Positions 21,601 through 30,344 of a stretch of DNA of 64,000 nt are shown here, piece by piece (position 1 is the stretch's first letter; each line of letters opens with the position of its first letter). The position numbers and the translations under genes were made by a program. Under the pieces are notes generated by a model, which saw only the letters and a list, made by a program, of their open reading frames with translations, searched no databases and was not told where the DNA came from. The DNA comes from Fibrisoma montanum. GTDB taxonomy: Bacteria; Bacteroidota; Bacteroidia; Cytophagales; Spirosomataceae. The DNA is taken from NCBI RefSeq assembly GCF_003583365.1, contig NZ_QXED01000006.1, positions 248,001-312,000 on the forward strand, given 5' to 3'.

Positions 21601-23598
21601 TCAATAAGATTAATGATTAGATTTTATGGTGCAATTGTTGCGAATGATAAAGAGTATAAATTTGATAAAATTGAGAGTTTAATTAATCAATTACCCTCAC
21701 GATTTGAGAAAGCACAATTATGGTCTGAACTTGCGGTAAGAACTAAGTTGGTCAATGCCGTTGAATTAGCCGAAAATATTGTCTCAAAAAAGGTAATTCC
21801 TTTAGTTAATTATTTTTACGATAAAAACGATAAGAATGATTATTTTAATATTTTAGCAATTTGTGCTTCAGCTATACATCAAACACAACCCGAAACTTTA
21901 AAATTATACCTTGATAACGTTCCAACCCACAGAAAGGAATGGATTATTTCGATTGTTTGTTACACACTAATAACAAAACAACATGAATTAGATCCTTATC
22001 ATTCTACTGTTGGCCATTCAAAATTCAATTATCAAGATGCCACAGAATATATTAGCCTCTTGAACAATATTGACTCTGACGTAGAATTATACCAGCATAT
22101 AAAAAGATTGTGTTACATTGGAAAGAAATATTCTAATAATTTTGTTAGAATACAAAAAGTAAATATCCATCATAGCCTCACTAAATTGATTAAAAATAAA
22201 CTACCTAACTCAACAAGAGGAATTGTACATGATGGGTTTTCAATAGCTTGTGAAGCTTGTATTGAGCATTTTAACGTTAATACAACTACTCAAAGTATAA
22301 TTAATAATTTTGATGAATTAGCATTGCGTACTTCAAAAATTCCAAATACAACTGATAGAGCTTATGTTTATGGTATACTAGCAACAGAATGTACAGTTGT
22401 CAAGAAGAAAAAAGAATTTATTGCACTAGCATTCAATGAAGCAGATAAAATTTTATCATTGAAAGAAAGGGTTGCAACAACTTTTAGGCTTTTAGAAATA
22501 ACTAAAGAATTTAGCCGAGAAATATTAAATGAAAGAATTAATCTGATTAATGAAGAAATATACAAACTTGATTCTTCTGAAATGTTTCCATCATTTAGAA
22601 GATTAATTGACATTACCTATGGTGTTGATAAAACAGTAGCTCAAAGAGTAATATCGTCATTAGATTCAGATCCTGCAAGAAAAAAAATGGTAATTCCATC
22701 GAATAATCATTTTGAAAATTTAGAATTAGAGAAAACAGTTTCAAATGATTATACTCAATTTAGCCGTATCAAGAATAGAAAGCAGATGTCTGAAATTGCA
22801 TTTGATTTATTAGGTGAATTAAATTCTAATAAACGTTTAAGTAAGGACATTAATCTATGTGATTCAATAATAAGATCCGCTTCAAAAATTCCTTTTCTAT
22901 TTTCATTAAATTTATTTACGTTTTACACTCAAAATGCAATAAAAAATGAAGGCACTTCTAAAAATTTATTAATTCCTTTCTTTGAAGCAGCTTATTCAAA
23001 TTCACGATTAACGTTTGATTTAATTTGCAATATCAGTGATAAAAATAATCAATTAACTTTTAATCAGTATAGTCATAAAAACAGCTTTCTTGCTCAACCG
23101 GGTACAAGAGAAGCTGCAATGAAGTACATTGGATCAATTATAAAAAGTTCAGCATCAAAAGAGATTTATATTGTTGATCCTTACTTTTCAATAAATGACA
23201 TAACTTTTATTAAAAATATTTCTGAGTGGAGTTATGATTCAAAATTATACGTCTTAACTAGTGTTGAAGCAAAGGAAGAGTTTTCAAATTATTCTTTTAC
23301 ACAAGCTTGGAATAATATATCTTCAGAAAAGACTCCTAATGCTCTCTTTGTAAAAGCTTCTAATCAATTTAAAGAAACTCCTTTTCATGATCGATGGATT
23401 TTGCTATTAGATAAAAAAATTGGGATTAGATTAGGAACCTCAATTAAATCTATTGGAATAAAAAAAGTATCTGATATCTCATTAATGAATGAAGACGATG
23501 TGCTTGAAAGGTATGAAAATGTTGTATTACCCTTAATGATTCATAGAGTTCGTGAATATGAAGAACATTTAGTCAAATATGAATCCTTCGATTTTTAA
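18637..23598 (+). CDS. Giant STAND-type P-loop NTPase with C-terminal PLD-like domain (putative anti-phage defence)
   Basis: 1653 residues. Residues 40-180 hold a STAND/AAA-like NTPase: Walker A GNEGSGKT (48-55), Walker B FFVLDGLD (134-141) and a sensor strand FYFILSGDS. About 1,200 residues of helical, repeat-like sequence follow, fitting a ligand-sensing scaffold. Residues about 1500-1650 form a PLD-like phosphodiesterase with VDPYF (1513-1517), an H1584-D-R motif, then GTSIKSIGIKK (from 1600), the usual HxD/R ... GxS spacing. Codons are extremely AT-rich, unlike both flanks. Sensor-NTPase-nuclease arrangement and position beside a prophage suggest a single-gene abortive-infection system of the AVAST/STAND class; this is inference. 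Confidence 0.75.
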   Translation: MEANVISLRDFSISYNSLNNDFSVVRENLIDDIEELTKRGYKIIIIEGNEGSGKTNLLLQYSKKYNQNTFTYFINPSCSSTYKQDYLMEDIGKQLYFYVKSEIPEDNLIIDEGNFTNLLFELLKLNGRKKHPIFFVLDGLDQIEKTDLELLKTTLQALPWNTNNFYFILSGDSKKILNSFNNINQNSTKTLWVTRFTFEECKQFFNINSDNEKRYLRGIYDTWKGHPEDLSQIKAVIDSGVSLEEFANNDSINEKNDLLEILWEKSNLSKSTFDDEIIQTLSILTFNDNVQSIQKISDILNSEFKLIESRLKKLSFLYINNDNVYFSFKSFKSFLSKKLKKYERNASSILINYYTKRNDFDSITNLPSLYDRVKKWSDIIDILSIENFKVVINNSRSFSEIKNQITYGYRASIHLKKSPVDLFTFSLYRSTVIGLQKSDTKEQQIKALVSLGKQDDAFSIISSTSLKEDRLKMLINYVKECKRQRLNIDDLLVEEIKNSLEEVDREYLRENVIEIVIGLAYFLPEFSVKIIEKVSGLKADDNSLEWLLGYVATIVNSNKIDEENEDISVSKNSANSPSNAFLEKFAKSIGFGIADVAEENVINYINEIDSLTDKVYLIRNWIKKNQTASNIYEIIEFAISILLQSSSNQKPTTTILLDILSPLPYIIDDAKVHLLIDKIDELSPIINSPTSDKIKVDALIIESLINFNLEKANERTILLESYINNLTDYSIKVEALAVLWALVFKAEIDGNTNLDDFILDKKYAQDSLINSIKELLESVADHHGELKSVLQIIADKDFDLAISIAEMLNTEERRCLAIEDCFETYTEKNLIKFWDEKTLYQQIKKVTINEIYSNIVYTIFSSAKDQQDDTKNNLKKIETLVPLINKVDDVPLKCALITDAISLLKLEPTEYTNIRPNYNRFIKTLEVHLQTIWNKIDIPWKKTVEGYKICSKLAKYNKVLAEEYYSQAGQISDEYLVDNEFHAKIFLESIRLMIRFYGAIVANDKEYKFDKIESLINQLPSRFEKAQLWSELAVRTKLVNAVELAENIVSKKVIPLVNYFYDKNDKNDYFNILAICASAIHQTQPETLKLYLDNVPTHRKEWIISIVCYTLITKQHELDPYHSTVGHSKFNYQDATEYISLLNNIDSDVELYQHIKRLCYIGKKYSNNFVRIQKVNIHHSLTKLIKNKLPNSTRGIVHDGFSIACEACIEHFNVNTTTQSIINNFDELALRTSKIPNTTDRAYVYGILATECTVVKKKKEFIALAFNEADKILSLKERVATTFRLLEITKEFSREILNERINLINEEIYKLDSSEMFPSFRRLIDITYGVDKTVAQRVISSLDSDPARKKMVIPSNNHFENLELEKTVSNDYTQFSRIKNRKQMSEIAFDLLGELNSNKRLSKDINLCDSIIRSASKIPFLFSLNLFTFYTQNAIKNEGTSKNLLIPFFEAAYSNSRLTFDLICNISDKNNQLTFNQYSHKNSFLAQPGTREAAMKYIGSIIKSSASKEIYIVDPYFSINDITFIKNISEWSYDSKLYVLTSVEAKEEFSNYSFTQAWNNISSEKTPNALFVKASNQFKETPFHDRWILLLDKKIGIRLGTSIKSIGIKKVSDISLMNEDDVLERYENVVLPLMIHRVREYEEHLVKYESFDF

Positions 23599-23701
23599 TA
23601 ATTAAAACTTTTAACTATTGAAATATTTTTTTTTATATGAGCTGTTCATGTTTAAAAAAAAAACAATGAATTGTTTAACATAACCTACTTAAACACATTT
23701 A

Positions 23702-24100
23702 TCAATACCTTTCGTAATTATAGGTTACCGTATTGATTAGTTTGTTATCAACATAACGAGCAGCTTTTTCCATCTTACCCTCAGTGTCGTAGGTAAGTTC
23801 AAATTTGATTACAGCATTTTGAGGGGTATGCGTTCGATCAAAGTAGGTTCCTCCGACTGCATTATTAGCGCCCATGTAATAGGCCTCAGCTATTGGCATT
23901 GGCAGGTTGGCAATTTTGGCATAATTGGCCTTGTTATCATAATTCATCGTTTCGACAACCGCTCCGTTAATTTGACTCCATTCTACAATGTTGTCATTTC
24001 CATCATATTTATAGGTGTCTACCGAAGTATTGCCCGCTGTAGTAACACTTTCTTTGACAGGGCGATTCTTGGCATCATATTCCAATATATAGGTTTTCAC
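23702..24100 (-). pseudogene. Truncated YD/RHS-type repeat protein, C-terminal remnant
   Basis: Opens with GTG at 24100 and shows YD-like repeats (YKYDGNDNIVEWSQI, LTYDTEGKMEKAARYVDNK, TVTYNYERY), as in Bacteroidetes RHS-related lipoproteins. The frame continues upstream with good sequence (NTVPKFKEIEGSRVK) to a stop at about 24158, so the N-terminus and its signal peptide are missing. It abuts the tail of an RND pump gene in opposite orientation. Most likely the surviving end of a gene cut by recombination. Confidence 0.6.
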
Positions 24101-24128
24101 CCTGCTGCCTTCAATTTCCTTAAATTTC

Positions 24129-24275
24129 GGAACGGTATTTGGCTTATTGCTGGTGCCGGGTCTCTACGTCATCTTTGCCGGACTGGCCAGCCCGATAAAG
24201 CCTAATCGTCTAAAGCAACGTCAAACCGCATCAACCAAAGATCAGACTAACGGTGCCCTACGTCAAACGTCATAA
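24129..24275 (+). pseudogene. C-terminal remnant of an RND-family efflux pump
   Basis: The frame GTVFGLLLVPGLYVIFAGL matches the last transmembrane helix of HAE-type RND transporters (usual GTVFGLxxxPxLYxxF pattern), followed by a short basic tail to TAA at 24273-24275. No start or upstream domain exists; the preceding sequence belongs to the YD-repeat gene on the other strand. A clear recombination scar. Confidence 0.65.
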
Positions 24276-24325
24276 GCAGCTCGTCTTTTTTTAGGCCTCA
24301 CGCAGCATTGTAAGAACGGAAAGCT

Positions 24326-24913
24326 CTACAACTTATCGTCGTAAGTGTCTCCACCTAGTAAGGCAAAGGCTTCCTGTTCTTTTTTGGTTAAACCGTAACC
24401 AATAGCAATCCGTAAGCTGTTAGGGCTTGAAGAACGGTACGTATCCGATTTGGTTAGTACCAAAAAGCAATCTTCGTTGATATGCGCTACCCAGATTGGT
24501 TTAAGCCCGGAAAAGTCTCCTCTCGATTCAGTAAATTGCAACGGTTTAAGGGGCTGTTTATAGTATTGTTCTAAAGCGGTTTTGACTGAGTCAAACTTAC
24601 TTTCCTTGTTGCTCAGAAACATGACGACTCCATGAGAGGGGCTGTCAGGATACCGATTGGATTTGCTATCAAATCCCGAAGTGTCAAACCACCATTCCGT
24701 TTTAATGGATTGTGTCGAATCAACAAACCGATCATAACCAACACCAACAGTACGTCCATCAGGATACTCCTTCTGCAACTCCGCTACGGTTATGGGAAAA
24801 CGAATGGAGTAGCCGGCCAGTTGGGTCTGAAAAGGTTTAGGCGTGTGGCCATGTCCGCACCCGCAAAGCAATAGCAACAAACTTATTCTTAGATACATCA
24901 ACTTTCGTTTCAA
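24326..24913 (-). CDS. Hypothetical lipoprotein
   Basis: 195 residues if the TTG at 24913 is used (ATG at 24898 gives 190). Signal with LLLLLCGCGHG lipobox at the N-terminus. The mature part is a soluble alpha/beta domain (SIRFPITVAELQKEYPDGRT, GVVMFLSNKESKFDSVKTAL) with no catalytic motif. Probably anchored in a membrane and facing the periplasm or surface. No family recognised; lies between the recombination scar and the phosphatase cluster. Confidence 0.6.
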   Translation of the reverse strand: MKRKLMYLRISLLLLLCGCGHGHTPKPFQTQLAGYSIRFPITVAELQKEYPDGRTVGVGYDRFVDSTQSIKTEWWFDTSGFDSKSNRYPDSPSHGVVMFLSNKESKFDSVKTALEQYYKQPLKPLQFTESRGDFSGLKPIWVAHINEDCFLVLTKSDTYRSSSPNSLRIAIGYGLTKKEQEAFALLGGDTYDDKL

Positions 24914-25373
24914 TGGTTTGTGGGGGTTGGATGAGCAGCACCCAGTCTTTTTACAACTATGTTGAACTTATTGATAATTATGGCTTTGTCGAGTCATCTT
25001 CCATGGTTAAATACCATTTGACGGACTTTTACTGTTTCTTGAAGTCCTTTAGCCAAACCCAAATGTAACTAAACATCGTAAATAAATCTACTTCTGTATT
25101 TCAAAACGACAATACTCATCACCCACGAGTCCGCACGTATCAGTGGCCGCTTCAGATGAAGTGTCTTTTTATTTTCATGCAGGTTTAGCTCCTCGCCAGA
25201 TGCATTCCGCTCATACAAGCGGCCTCCAACATTACCAATCTATTAAGAGTGCCTCCCTACCGTTCGTAATGGATGGCGCCTGTCTACTTTTGGGGTTTCA
25301 AACCGACTTCTCAAATCAAACAAGTCACTTGACTAAGGGTCCATTCCCGGTTGGTCGGGTGTTTTTGATACCC
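24914..25373. other. Intergenic region before the phosphatase cluster
   Basis: About 460 bp with no convincing gene. The open frame upstream of 25374 has no signal peptide and unnatural composition. It should contain the promoter of the alkaline phosphatase fusion; no Pho-box-like repeat was obvious to me. Confidence 0.35.
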
Positions 25374-27218
25374 ATGAACAAACAACTTCTGTCGGCCCTA
25401 TTCCTATGGCTCTGCTTGGCTTATCTGGCCAGCGCTCAGTCTGCAGGAAGCTACTCCCCTGCCCAGGCGCATTCGCACAACGATTATGAGCAGACTATTC
25501 CGTTCTGGCAGGCTTACGACCAGCAGTTTGGCTCGATTGAAGCCGACATCTACGCCCGTGACGGTCAGCTTTACGTAGCCCATGCTCCGGCTGATATTAA
25601 GCCCTCCCGGACGTTAGAAGCGTTGTACATCAACCCAATGGTCGAAAAAGTACGGGCAAACAAGGGAAAAGTGTACGCCGATGCTGGGTACGGTTTACAG
25701 TGGCTGATCGACCTGAAAACACCGGCTTCGGTGTCGTTACCGCTGCTGGTACGTTCGCTCAGCGCCTATCCCGACGTGTTTGGTCCGGGCGGTCCGGTAA
25801 AGGTGGTCGTGAGTGGCAATGTGCCGAAACCCGATCAGTTTGCCAGTTACCCTAACTGGATCCAGTTCGATGGTCGGCCAGATGCTGCCTACACGCCGGA
25901 ACAACTGGCGCATGTCGGTCTGATCAGTCAGGACTTCAAGAAGTACACGCGCTGGAATGGCAAAGGGCTGATCGTCAAAAAAGAGCGGGAACAGATTCAG
26001 CAGGTTATCCGGCAGGTACACCAGCAAGGTAAAAAAATCCGGTTCTGGGCTACCCCCGACAACGTAAACACCTGGAAAGCGCTGATGAATCTGGGCGTCG
26101 ACTACATCAACACCGACCAGATTGCCGGTCTTGGCCATTTTTTACAACAACGCCAGACGGCCGAATACCTGAACCCGACCCCGCATACGCTCTATCAGCC
26201 GACCTACCGCAACAACGACAGTCGCAGCCGCGTCCGGAACGTGATTCTGCTGATCGGCGACGGTATGGGGCTGGCCCAGATTTACGCCGGACTGACTGCG
26301 AACCGGGGTGATTTGAACCTGGCTAAACTCCTGAACATCGGGTTTTCGAAGACCAGCGCGGCCGATACGTACATCACCGATTCGGCGGCCGGCGCAACGG
26401 CGATGGCAACGGGACACAAAACGAACAACCGTGCCATTGGCGTTGATTCTACGGGTAAATCCGTATCGGCGATTCCAAGCCTGATCCGGAAATGGAACAT
26501 GGTGAGTGGACTCATCTCGGCCGGCGCCATCACCGACGCTACGCCAGCCGCGTTTTACGCCCACGAGCCCGATCGCATGTTTGAGCGGGAGATTGCCCAT
26601 GATTTCCTGCGCGAACCGGTCGACATCCTCATCGGGGGTGGCTATCGGTATTTTAAAGAAGAAAACGTGCTGGATACGCTCCGGCAACGGGGCTATCAGA
26701 TCGGCACGGCGTTTGACCAACTGGCCAGTCTGAAGCGCCCGTTTGTGCTGCTGGACGATCAATCGGTCGTAGCGATGAACAAAGGCCGGAAGGACTTTCT
26801 GCAGAAAAGCCTGCAAAAAACGCTGAACGAGCTGAAGGCTAACAAGGCGGGCTTTTTCGTGATGGCCGAAGGTGCTCAGATTGACTACGGCGGCCACTCG
26901 AACGACGTGCGCTACGTAGTGCAGGAGATGCTCGACTTTGATCAGACCATTGGCGATGCCATTCGGTTTGCGGACTCGAACGGCGAAACGCTGGTGATCG
27001 TCACGGCCGACCACGAAACGGGCGGGCTCAGTCTGCTGGATGGCGACCTGAAGCGCGGGTACGTTGATGGCCACTTCAGCACCAACGACCACTCGGGTAT
27101 TATGGTGCCGGTCTTTGCGTACGGGCCACACTCCCTGGATTTTCGCGGTGTTTATGAAAACACTGACATCCAACGAAAAATCATGACTATTTTGCAACAG
27201 TACCAGTCGTCTAATTAA
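25374..27218 (+). CDS. Secreted fusion of PI-PLC/GDPD-like domain and alkaline phosphatase
   Basis: 614 residues from ATG at 25374, chosen because a signal peptide (MNKQLLSALFLWLCLAYLAS) follows directly. Residues about 28-265 form a TIM-barrel phosphodiesterase-like domain: AHSHNDYEQTIPF, IEADIYARDGQLYVAH, a YINTDQIAG end. Residues 295-610 form a PhoA-type phosphatase: ILLIGDGMG (metal Asp), ITDSAAGATAMATGHKT (catalytic Ser), MAEGAQIDYGGH, VTADHETGG, and a distal H in TNDHSG. It could release phosphate from glycerophospho- or inositol phosphodiesters in two steps. First gene of a phosphorus-scavenging group. Confidence 0.85.
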   Translation: MNKQLLSALFLWLCLAYLASAQSAGSYSPAQAHSHNDYEQTIPFWQAYDQQFGSIEADIYARDGQLYVAHAPADIKPSRTLEALYINPMVEKVRANKGKVYADAGYGLQWLIDLKTPASVSLPLLVRSLSAYPDVFGPGGPVKVVVSGNVPKPDQFASYPNWIQFDGRPDAAYTPEQLAHVGLISQDFKKYTRWNGKGLIVKKEREQIQQVIRQVHQQGKKIRFWATPDNVNTWKALMNLGVDYINTDQIAGLGHFLQQRQTAEYLNPTPHTLYQPTYRNNDSRSRVRNVILLIGDGMGLAQIYAGLTANRGDLNLAKLLNIGFSKTSAADTYITDSAAGATAMATGHKTNNRAIGVDSTGKSVSAIPSLIRKWNMVSGLISAGAITDATPAAFYAHEPDRMFEREIAHDFLREPVDILIGGGYRYFKEENVLDTLRQRGYQIGTAFDQLASLKRPFVLLDDQSVVAMNKGRKDFLQKSLQKTLNELKANKAGFFVMAEGAQIDYGGHSNDVRYVVQEMLDFDQTIGDAIRFADSNGETLVIVTADHETGGLSLLDGDLKRGYVDGHFSTNDHSGIMVPVFAYGPHSLDFRGVYENTDIQRKIMTILQQYQSSN

Positions 27219-27245
27219 CCGTTCTCTCACAAGCATTCACCCCGA

Positions 27246-28628
27246 ATGAAACCTATTCTTTTACTCATAGCCATTGCGTCTGGTCTGCTTTCGGCTCGGG
27301 CGCAGACGCACAAAGACTACCCGCCATCGGTGTATCCGGATCGGGTCATTCTGGGCTGGCAGGGCAATCCGGCTACGTCCCAATCGGTCAACTGGCGAAC
27401 CGACTCGACGGTCAGCAACGCAGTCGGAGCCATTGCGGAAGCCGACCCGTCACCTGATCTGGCCACCAAGGCAACAGTTGTGCCGGCCACCACCGAACGC
27501 GTCGTGATTGACGACAAAACGGTACTCTACCATACCGTTCACTTTACCAACCTCAAACCGGCTACCCAATACAACTACCGGGTGGGCGATGGTACGCACT
27601 GGACGGAGTGGTTTCAGTTCAAAACAGCGCAGGACAAACCTGCTCCGTTCTCATTTCTGTACTTTGGCGATGCGCAGAATGACATCCGGTCGCTCTGGTC
27701 GCGGGCCATTCGCGGGGCGTATTCCAAACTGCCAACTGCGAGCCTGATGATCCATGCGGGCGATCTGATCAATAATTCGAATATCGACTGGCAATGGGGC
27801 GAATGGTTCGAAGCGGGCGGCTGGCTCAACGGCATGGTCCCTACCCTCGCCACGCCCGGCAACCACGAGTACTTCAGAAATGAGCAGGGCAAGCCGAGCG
27901 TATCGAAACACTGGCGCCCTTCGTTTGTGCTGCCCACGAACGGCCCCGCCGGCTTTGAAGAAACGGCGTATTACATTGACTATCAAGGTACGCGATTTAT
28001 TTCCCTGAACTCGCAACTCGCCATTGTTGATTCATCAGCGATGAAAACCCAGGCAAACTGGCTTGAGCAGGTCTTGAAAACCAACCCCAATCGCTGGACG
28101 GTAGTGACGCACCACCACCCCGTTTATTCAACCGCCAAAGGGCGCGACAACCGTACTTGGCGGGAACGCATGGAGCCGATTTACAAGCAATACAAGGTCG
28201 ATCTGGTACTGCAGGGCCACGATCATACCTACGGCCGGGGCTTGAATATGCCGCTCGGCAAGAGCCGAAAGCATCCCGACGGCCCTATCTACGTCGTGTC
28301 GGTCAGCGGCCCAAAAATGTACGACCTCGGCTTGCAGGACTGGATGGACCGGGCGGCTTCGAACACGCAGTTGTACCAAACCATTACGATCAACGGCGAT
28401 AAGCTGACGTATCAGTCGTACACGGTAACGGGTGAACCTTACGATTCCTTTGAGCTTGTTAAGAACAGTAAAGGCCAGAACACGCTCACCGATCAGTCGC
28501 CGGTGCTACCCCCCGAGCGGCTCGAACTTCCCGTCGAGTACCAGAAACGCTACAAGCCCGAACAGATGGACGAGTATCGAAACCGGTTTCAGGAGTACAA
28601 AGCCCGGAAACAGGCTAAGAAAGACTAA
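27246..28628 (+). CDS. Purple-acid-phosphatase-like metallophosphoesterase
   Basis: 460 residues with a signal peptide (MKPILLLIAIASGLLSARA). A fibronectin/PAP-N-like beta domain (residues 25-130; NLKPATQYNYRVGDG) precedes the calcineurin-type catalytic domain: YFGDAQND, HAGDLINN, PGNHEY, VVTHHHPVY, and LQGHDHTYGR, the full dimetal ligand set. It should hydrolyse phosphate monoesters outside the cytoplasm. Gap to the alkaline phosphatase fusion is 27 nt, so they are co-transcribed; a strong terminator follows. Confidence 0.85.
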   Translation: MKPILLLIAIASGLLSARAQTHKDYPPSVYPDRVILGWQGNPATSQSVNWRTDSTVSNAVGAIAEADPSPDLATKATVVPATTERVVIDDKTVLYHTVHFTNLKPATQYNYRVGDGTHWTEWFQFKTAQDKPAPFSFLYFGDAQNDIRSLWSRAIRGAYSKLPTASLMIHAGDLINNSNIDWQWGEWFEAGGWLNGMVPTLATPGNHEYFRNEQGKPSVSKHWRPSFVLPTNGPAGFEETAYYIDYQGTRFISLNSQLAIVDSSAMKTQANWLEQVLKTNPNRWTVVTHHHPVYSTAKGRDNRTWRERMEPIYKQYKVDLVLQGHDHTYGRGLNMPLGKSRKHPDGPIYVVSVSGPKMYDLGLQDWMDRAASNTQLYQTITINGDKLTYQSYTVTGEPYDSFELVKNSKGQNTLTDQSPVLPPERLELPVEYQKRYKPEQMDEYRNRFQEYKARKQAKKD

Positions 28629-28630
28629 CG

Positions 28631-28668
28631 AAAATGGGGGCCGGTTTTGAAAACCGGCCCCCATTTTT
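28631..28668. terminator. Bidirectional terminator between convergent phosphatase genes
   Basis: A GC-rich stem AATGGGGGCCGGTTTT / AAACCGGCCCCCATTTTT with A- and T-rich flanks serves both the rightward PAP-like gene and the leftward phosphoesterase gene. Confidence 0.85.
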
Positions 28669-28685
28669 ATGAAAGGTATCTGCGC

Positions 28686-30293
28686 TTATTTACCCGCTGT
28701 CGGCTGCGGATCCGCTACGACCTGAAATGACGTATTGGCCGTGAACGTACGACCATAGGCATCCCGGGCCTGCACCTCAATTTTGTGCTCACCCACGGCT
28801 AGTTTACCACCCAGCCGGGCTTTCCACAGGTGCGTAGACGGCACCGGATTGGAAGGCCGGGTCCCAACCAGCGGTTTTTCGGCGGTATCCCAATGGTAAC
28901 GTACACCACTCATGACCGGATCAGGCTCCTCAGCGTGCTGCATGGACCGCCAGTCGCCACCGTCAACCCGGTACTGCAACGAATCGCGCTCACTGCCCTG
29001 GAAGAAGTTGGCGTATACATCGTAGCGCCCGTTCTGCCCTTCGGTAACAATCTTAGGCGCATACAAGCCAATCTTGTGGCCCTCGGGCTGACCAGCGATC
29101 CGGTAGTCAAATGAGTAGCGATTCCCCTCGAACGTCAGGAAGCAATACCCCTTCGGCGTACCATCGCGCATGGTCGACACCGGAACGCCCTGCTGGTTCA
29201 TCTCGCCCGAATACCAGTCGCCGGAAGTCGTGCCTACGTTGTATTCGTGATGCGGGGTGGCCCGCTCAAAGCCGTCTTTAGCGCCGTGAAAATAATGCTG
29301 CTGTACGTGCGTATGCGCCGACAGCGACAGCGTGTTCGGAAACGACTTCAACGCAGCAAACAACCGCTGCCGGTCGGCCGTCCGGAAGGTTTCATTGCCG
29401 CCTTCGCTGAAAAGCGGAATGTGGTGGCAGAGCACAATGAGGTAATCCTTCGGGACGTGTTTGAGGTCGTTCTCCACGAACGTTAGTTGATCGGGGCGCA
29501 GACCACCCTGATAACCCGCTCCGTCCCGGGGATCGGGGTACAGGATATTATCCAGTACAATGAAATGGACTTTACCCTGATTAAAGGCGTAGTTGTTCGG
29601 GCCGTACATCGCTTCGAAACTCTCGTCGGACAGCGTATCGGCCTTTACGTCGTAGTTCATGTCGTGGTTGCCGAGCACCTGAAACCAGGGCAGGGCCAGC
29701 CGCCGGATCGCGCCGTTATAGGCTGGGTACAAGGTCGGGTTGTCGCCTACCTGATCGCCCAGACTAATGCCGAATTGAAAAGGGGTCGTTTTACCTTCTA
29801 ATTCAGCGATGACACCCCGTTCAAAGAAGTCAACCTGTTGATTCGTGTACACCTGCGGATCACCAAACACCAGCACCTGGTAATTCGCGGGCTCCTCGGC
29901 CTTGCGCAACGCAAAATCCACTGATTTGGGTAACTGGCCCGTTGGCGCCACACCCGCATATTTCAGCGACGGCGAGCCGGCGGGTTTGTGCCGATAATAA
30001 AATTGAGGCAAATTCTGATCATTCGTCGGCAACTTGTAGCCGGTCGGCTTGATCACAAACAGGATGTCATCACCATCGACGGGCAGCTGATACCGGCCGT
30101 TCTGGTCGGTGAGCGTGACGTCGTGGCCGTTCGATACGGCGACATTCGCCAAACCCGGCTCGGCCTTTTCTTTTTTACCATTACCATTACGATCCTCATA
30201 CACCAGCCCGGTGGCGGTTTGCTGAGCCCACGCGGGTATGCTGCCGATCAGCAGTGCCCCTAGTGTCATACCGTACATGATCGAGAACTTCAT
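28686..30293 (-). CDS. Calcineurin-like phosphoesterase with N- and C-terminal beta domains
   Basis: 535 residues with signal peptide (MKFSIMYGMTLGALLIGSIP). Residues 25-120 are a SdrD-B/carboxypeptidase-regulatory-type domain (YEDRNGNGKKEKAEPGLANV). The catalytic domain has VFGDPQVY, SLGDQVGDNP, VLGNHDMNYD, LCHHIPLF and LSAHTHVQQH, giving all metal ligands. A C-terminal Ig-like part (VGEHKIEVQARDAYGRTF) closes it, as in Metallophos_C proteins. Likely periplasmic or surface phosphoesterase; substrate unknown. Shares the phosphorus cluster with the phospholipase gene 51 nt upstream. Confidence 0.85.
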   Translation of the reverse strand: MKFSIMYGMTLGALLIGSIPAWAQQTATGLVYEDRNGNGKKEKAEPGLANVAVSNGHDVTLTDQNGRYQLPVDGDDILFVIKPTGYKLPTNDQNLPQFYYRHKPAGSPSLKYAGVAPTGQLPKSVDFALRKAEEPANYQVLVFGDPQVYTNQQVDFFERGVIAELEGKTTPFQFGISLGDQVGDNPTLYPAYNGAIRRLALPWFQVLGNHDMNYDVKADTLSDESFEAMYGPNNYAFNQGKVHFIVLDNILYPDPRDGAGYQGGLRPDQLTFVENDLKHVPKDYLIVLCHHIPLFSEGGNETFRTADRQRLFAALKSFPNTLSLSAHTHVQQHYFHGAKDGFERATPHHEYNVGTTSGDWYSGEMNQQGVPVSTMRDGTPKGYCFLTFEGNRYSFDYRIAGQPEGHKIGLYAPKIVTEGQNGRYDVYANFFQGSERDSLQYRVDGGDWRSMQHAEEPDPVMSGVRYHWDTAEKPLVGTRPSNPVPSTHLWKARLGGKLAVGEHKIEVQARDAYGRTFTANTSFQVVADPQPTAGK

Positions 30294-30344
30294 ACGTTGT
30301 GTTTATTGGATTAGTAATAATTGTTGCTGCGTTGGTGGAACAGA

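Noticed and set aside
26142..27236. 364-codon reverse open frame
   Set aside because: Antisense shadow of the alkaline phosphatase domain, with no motif.
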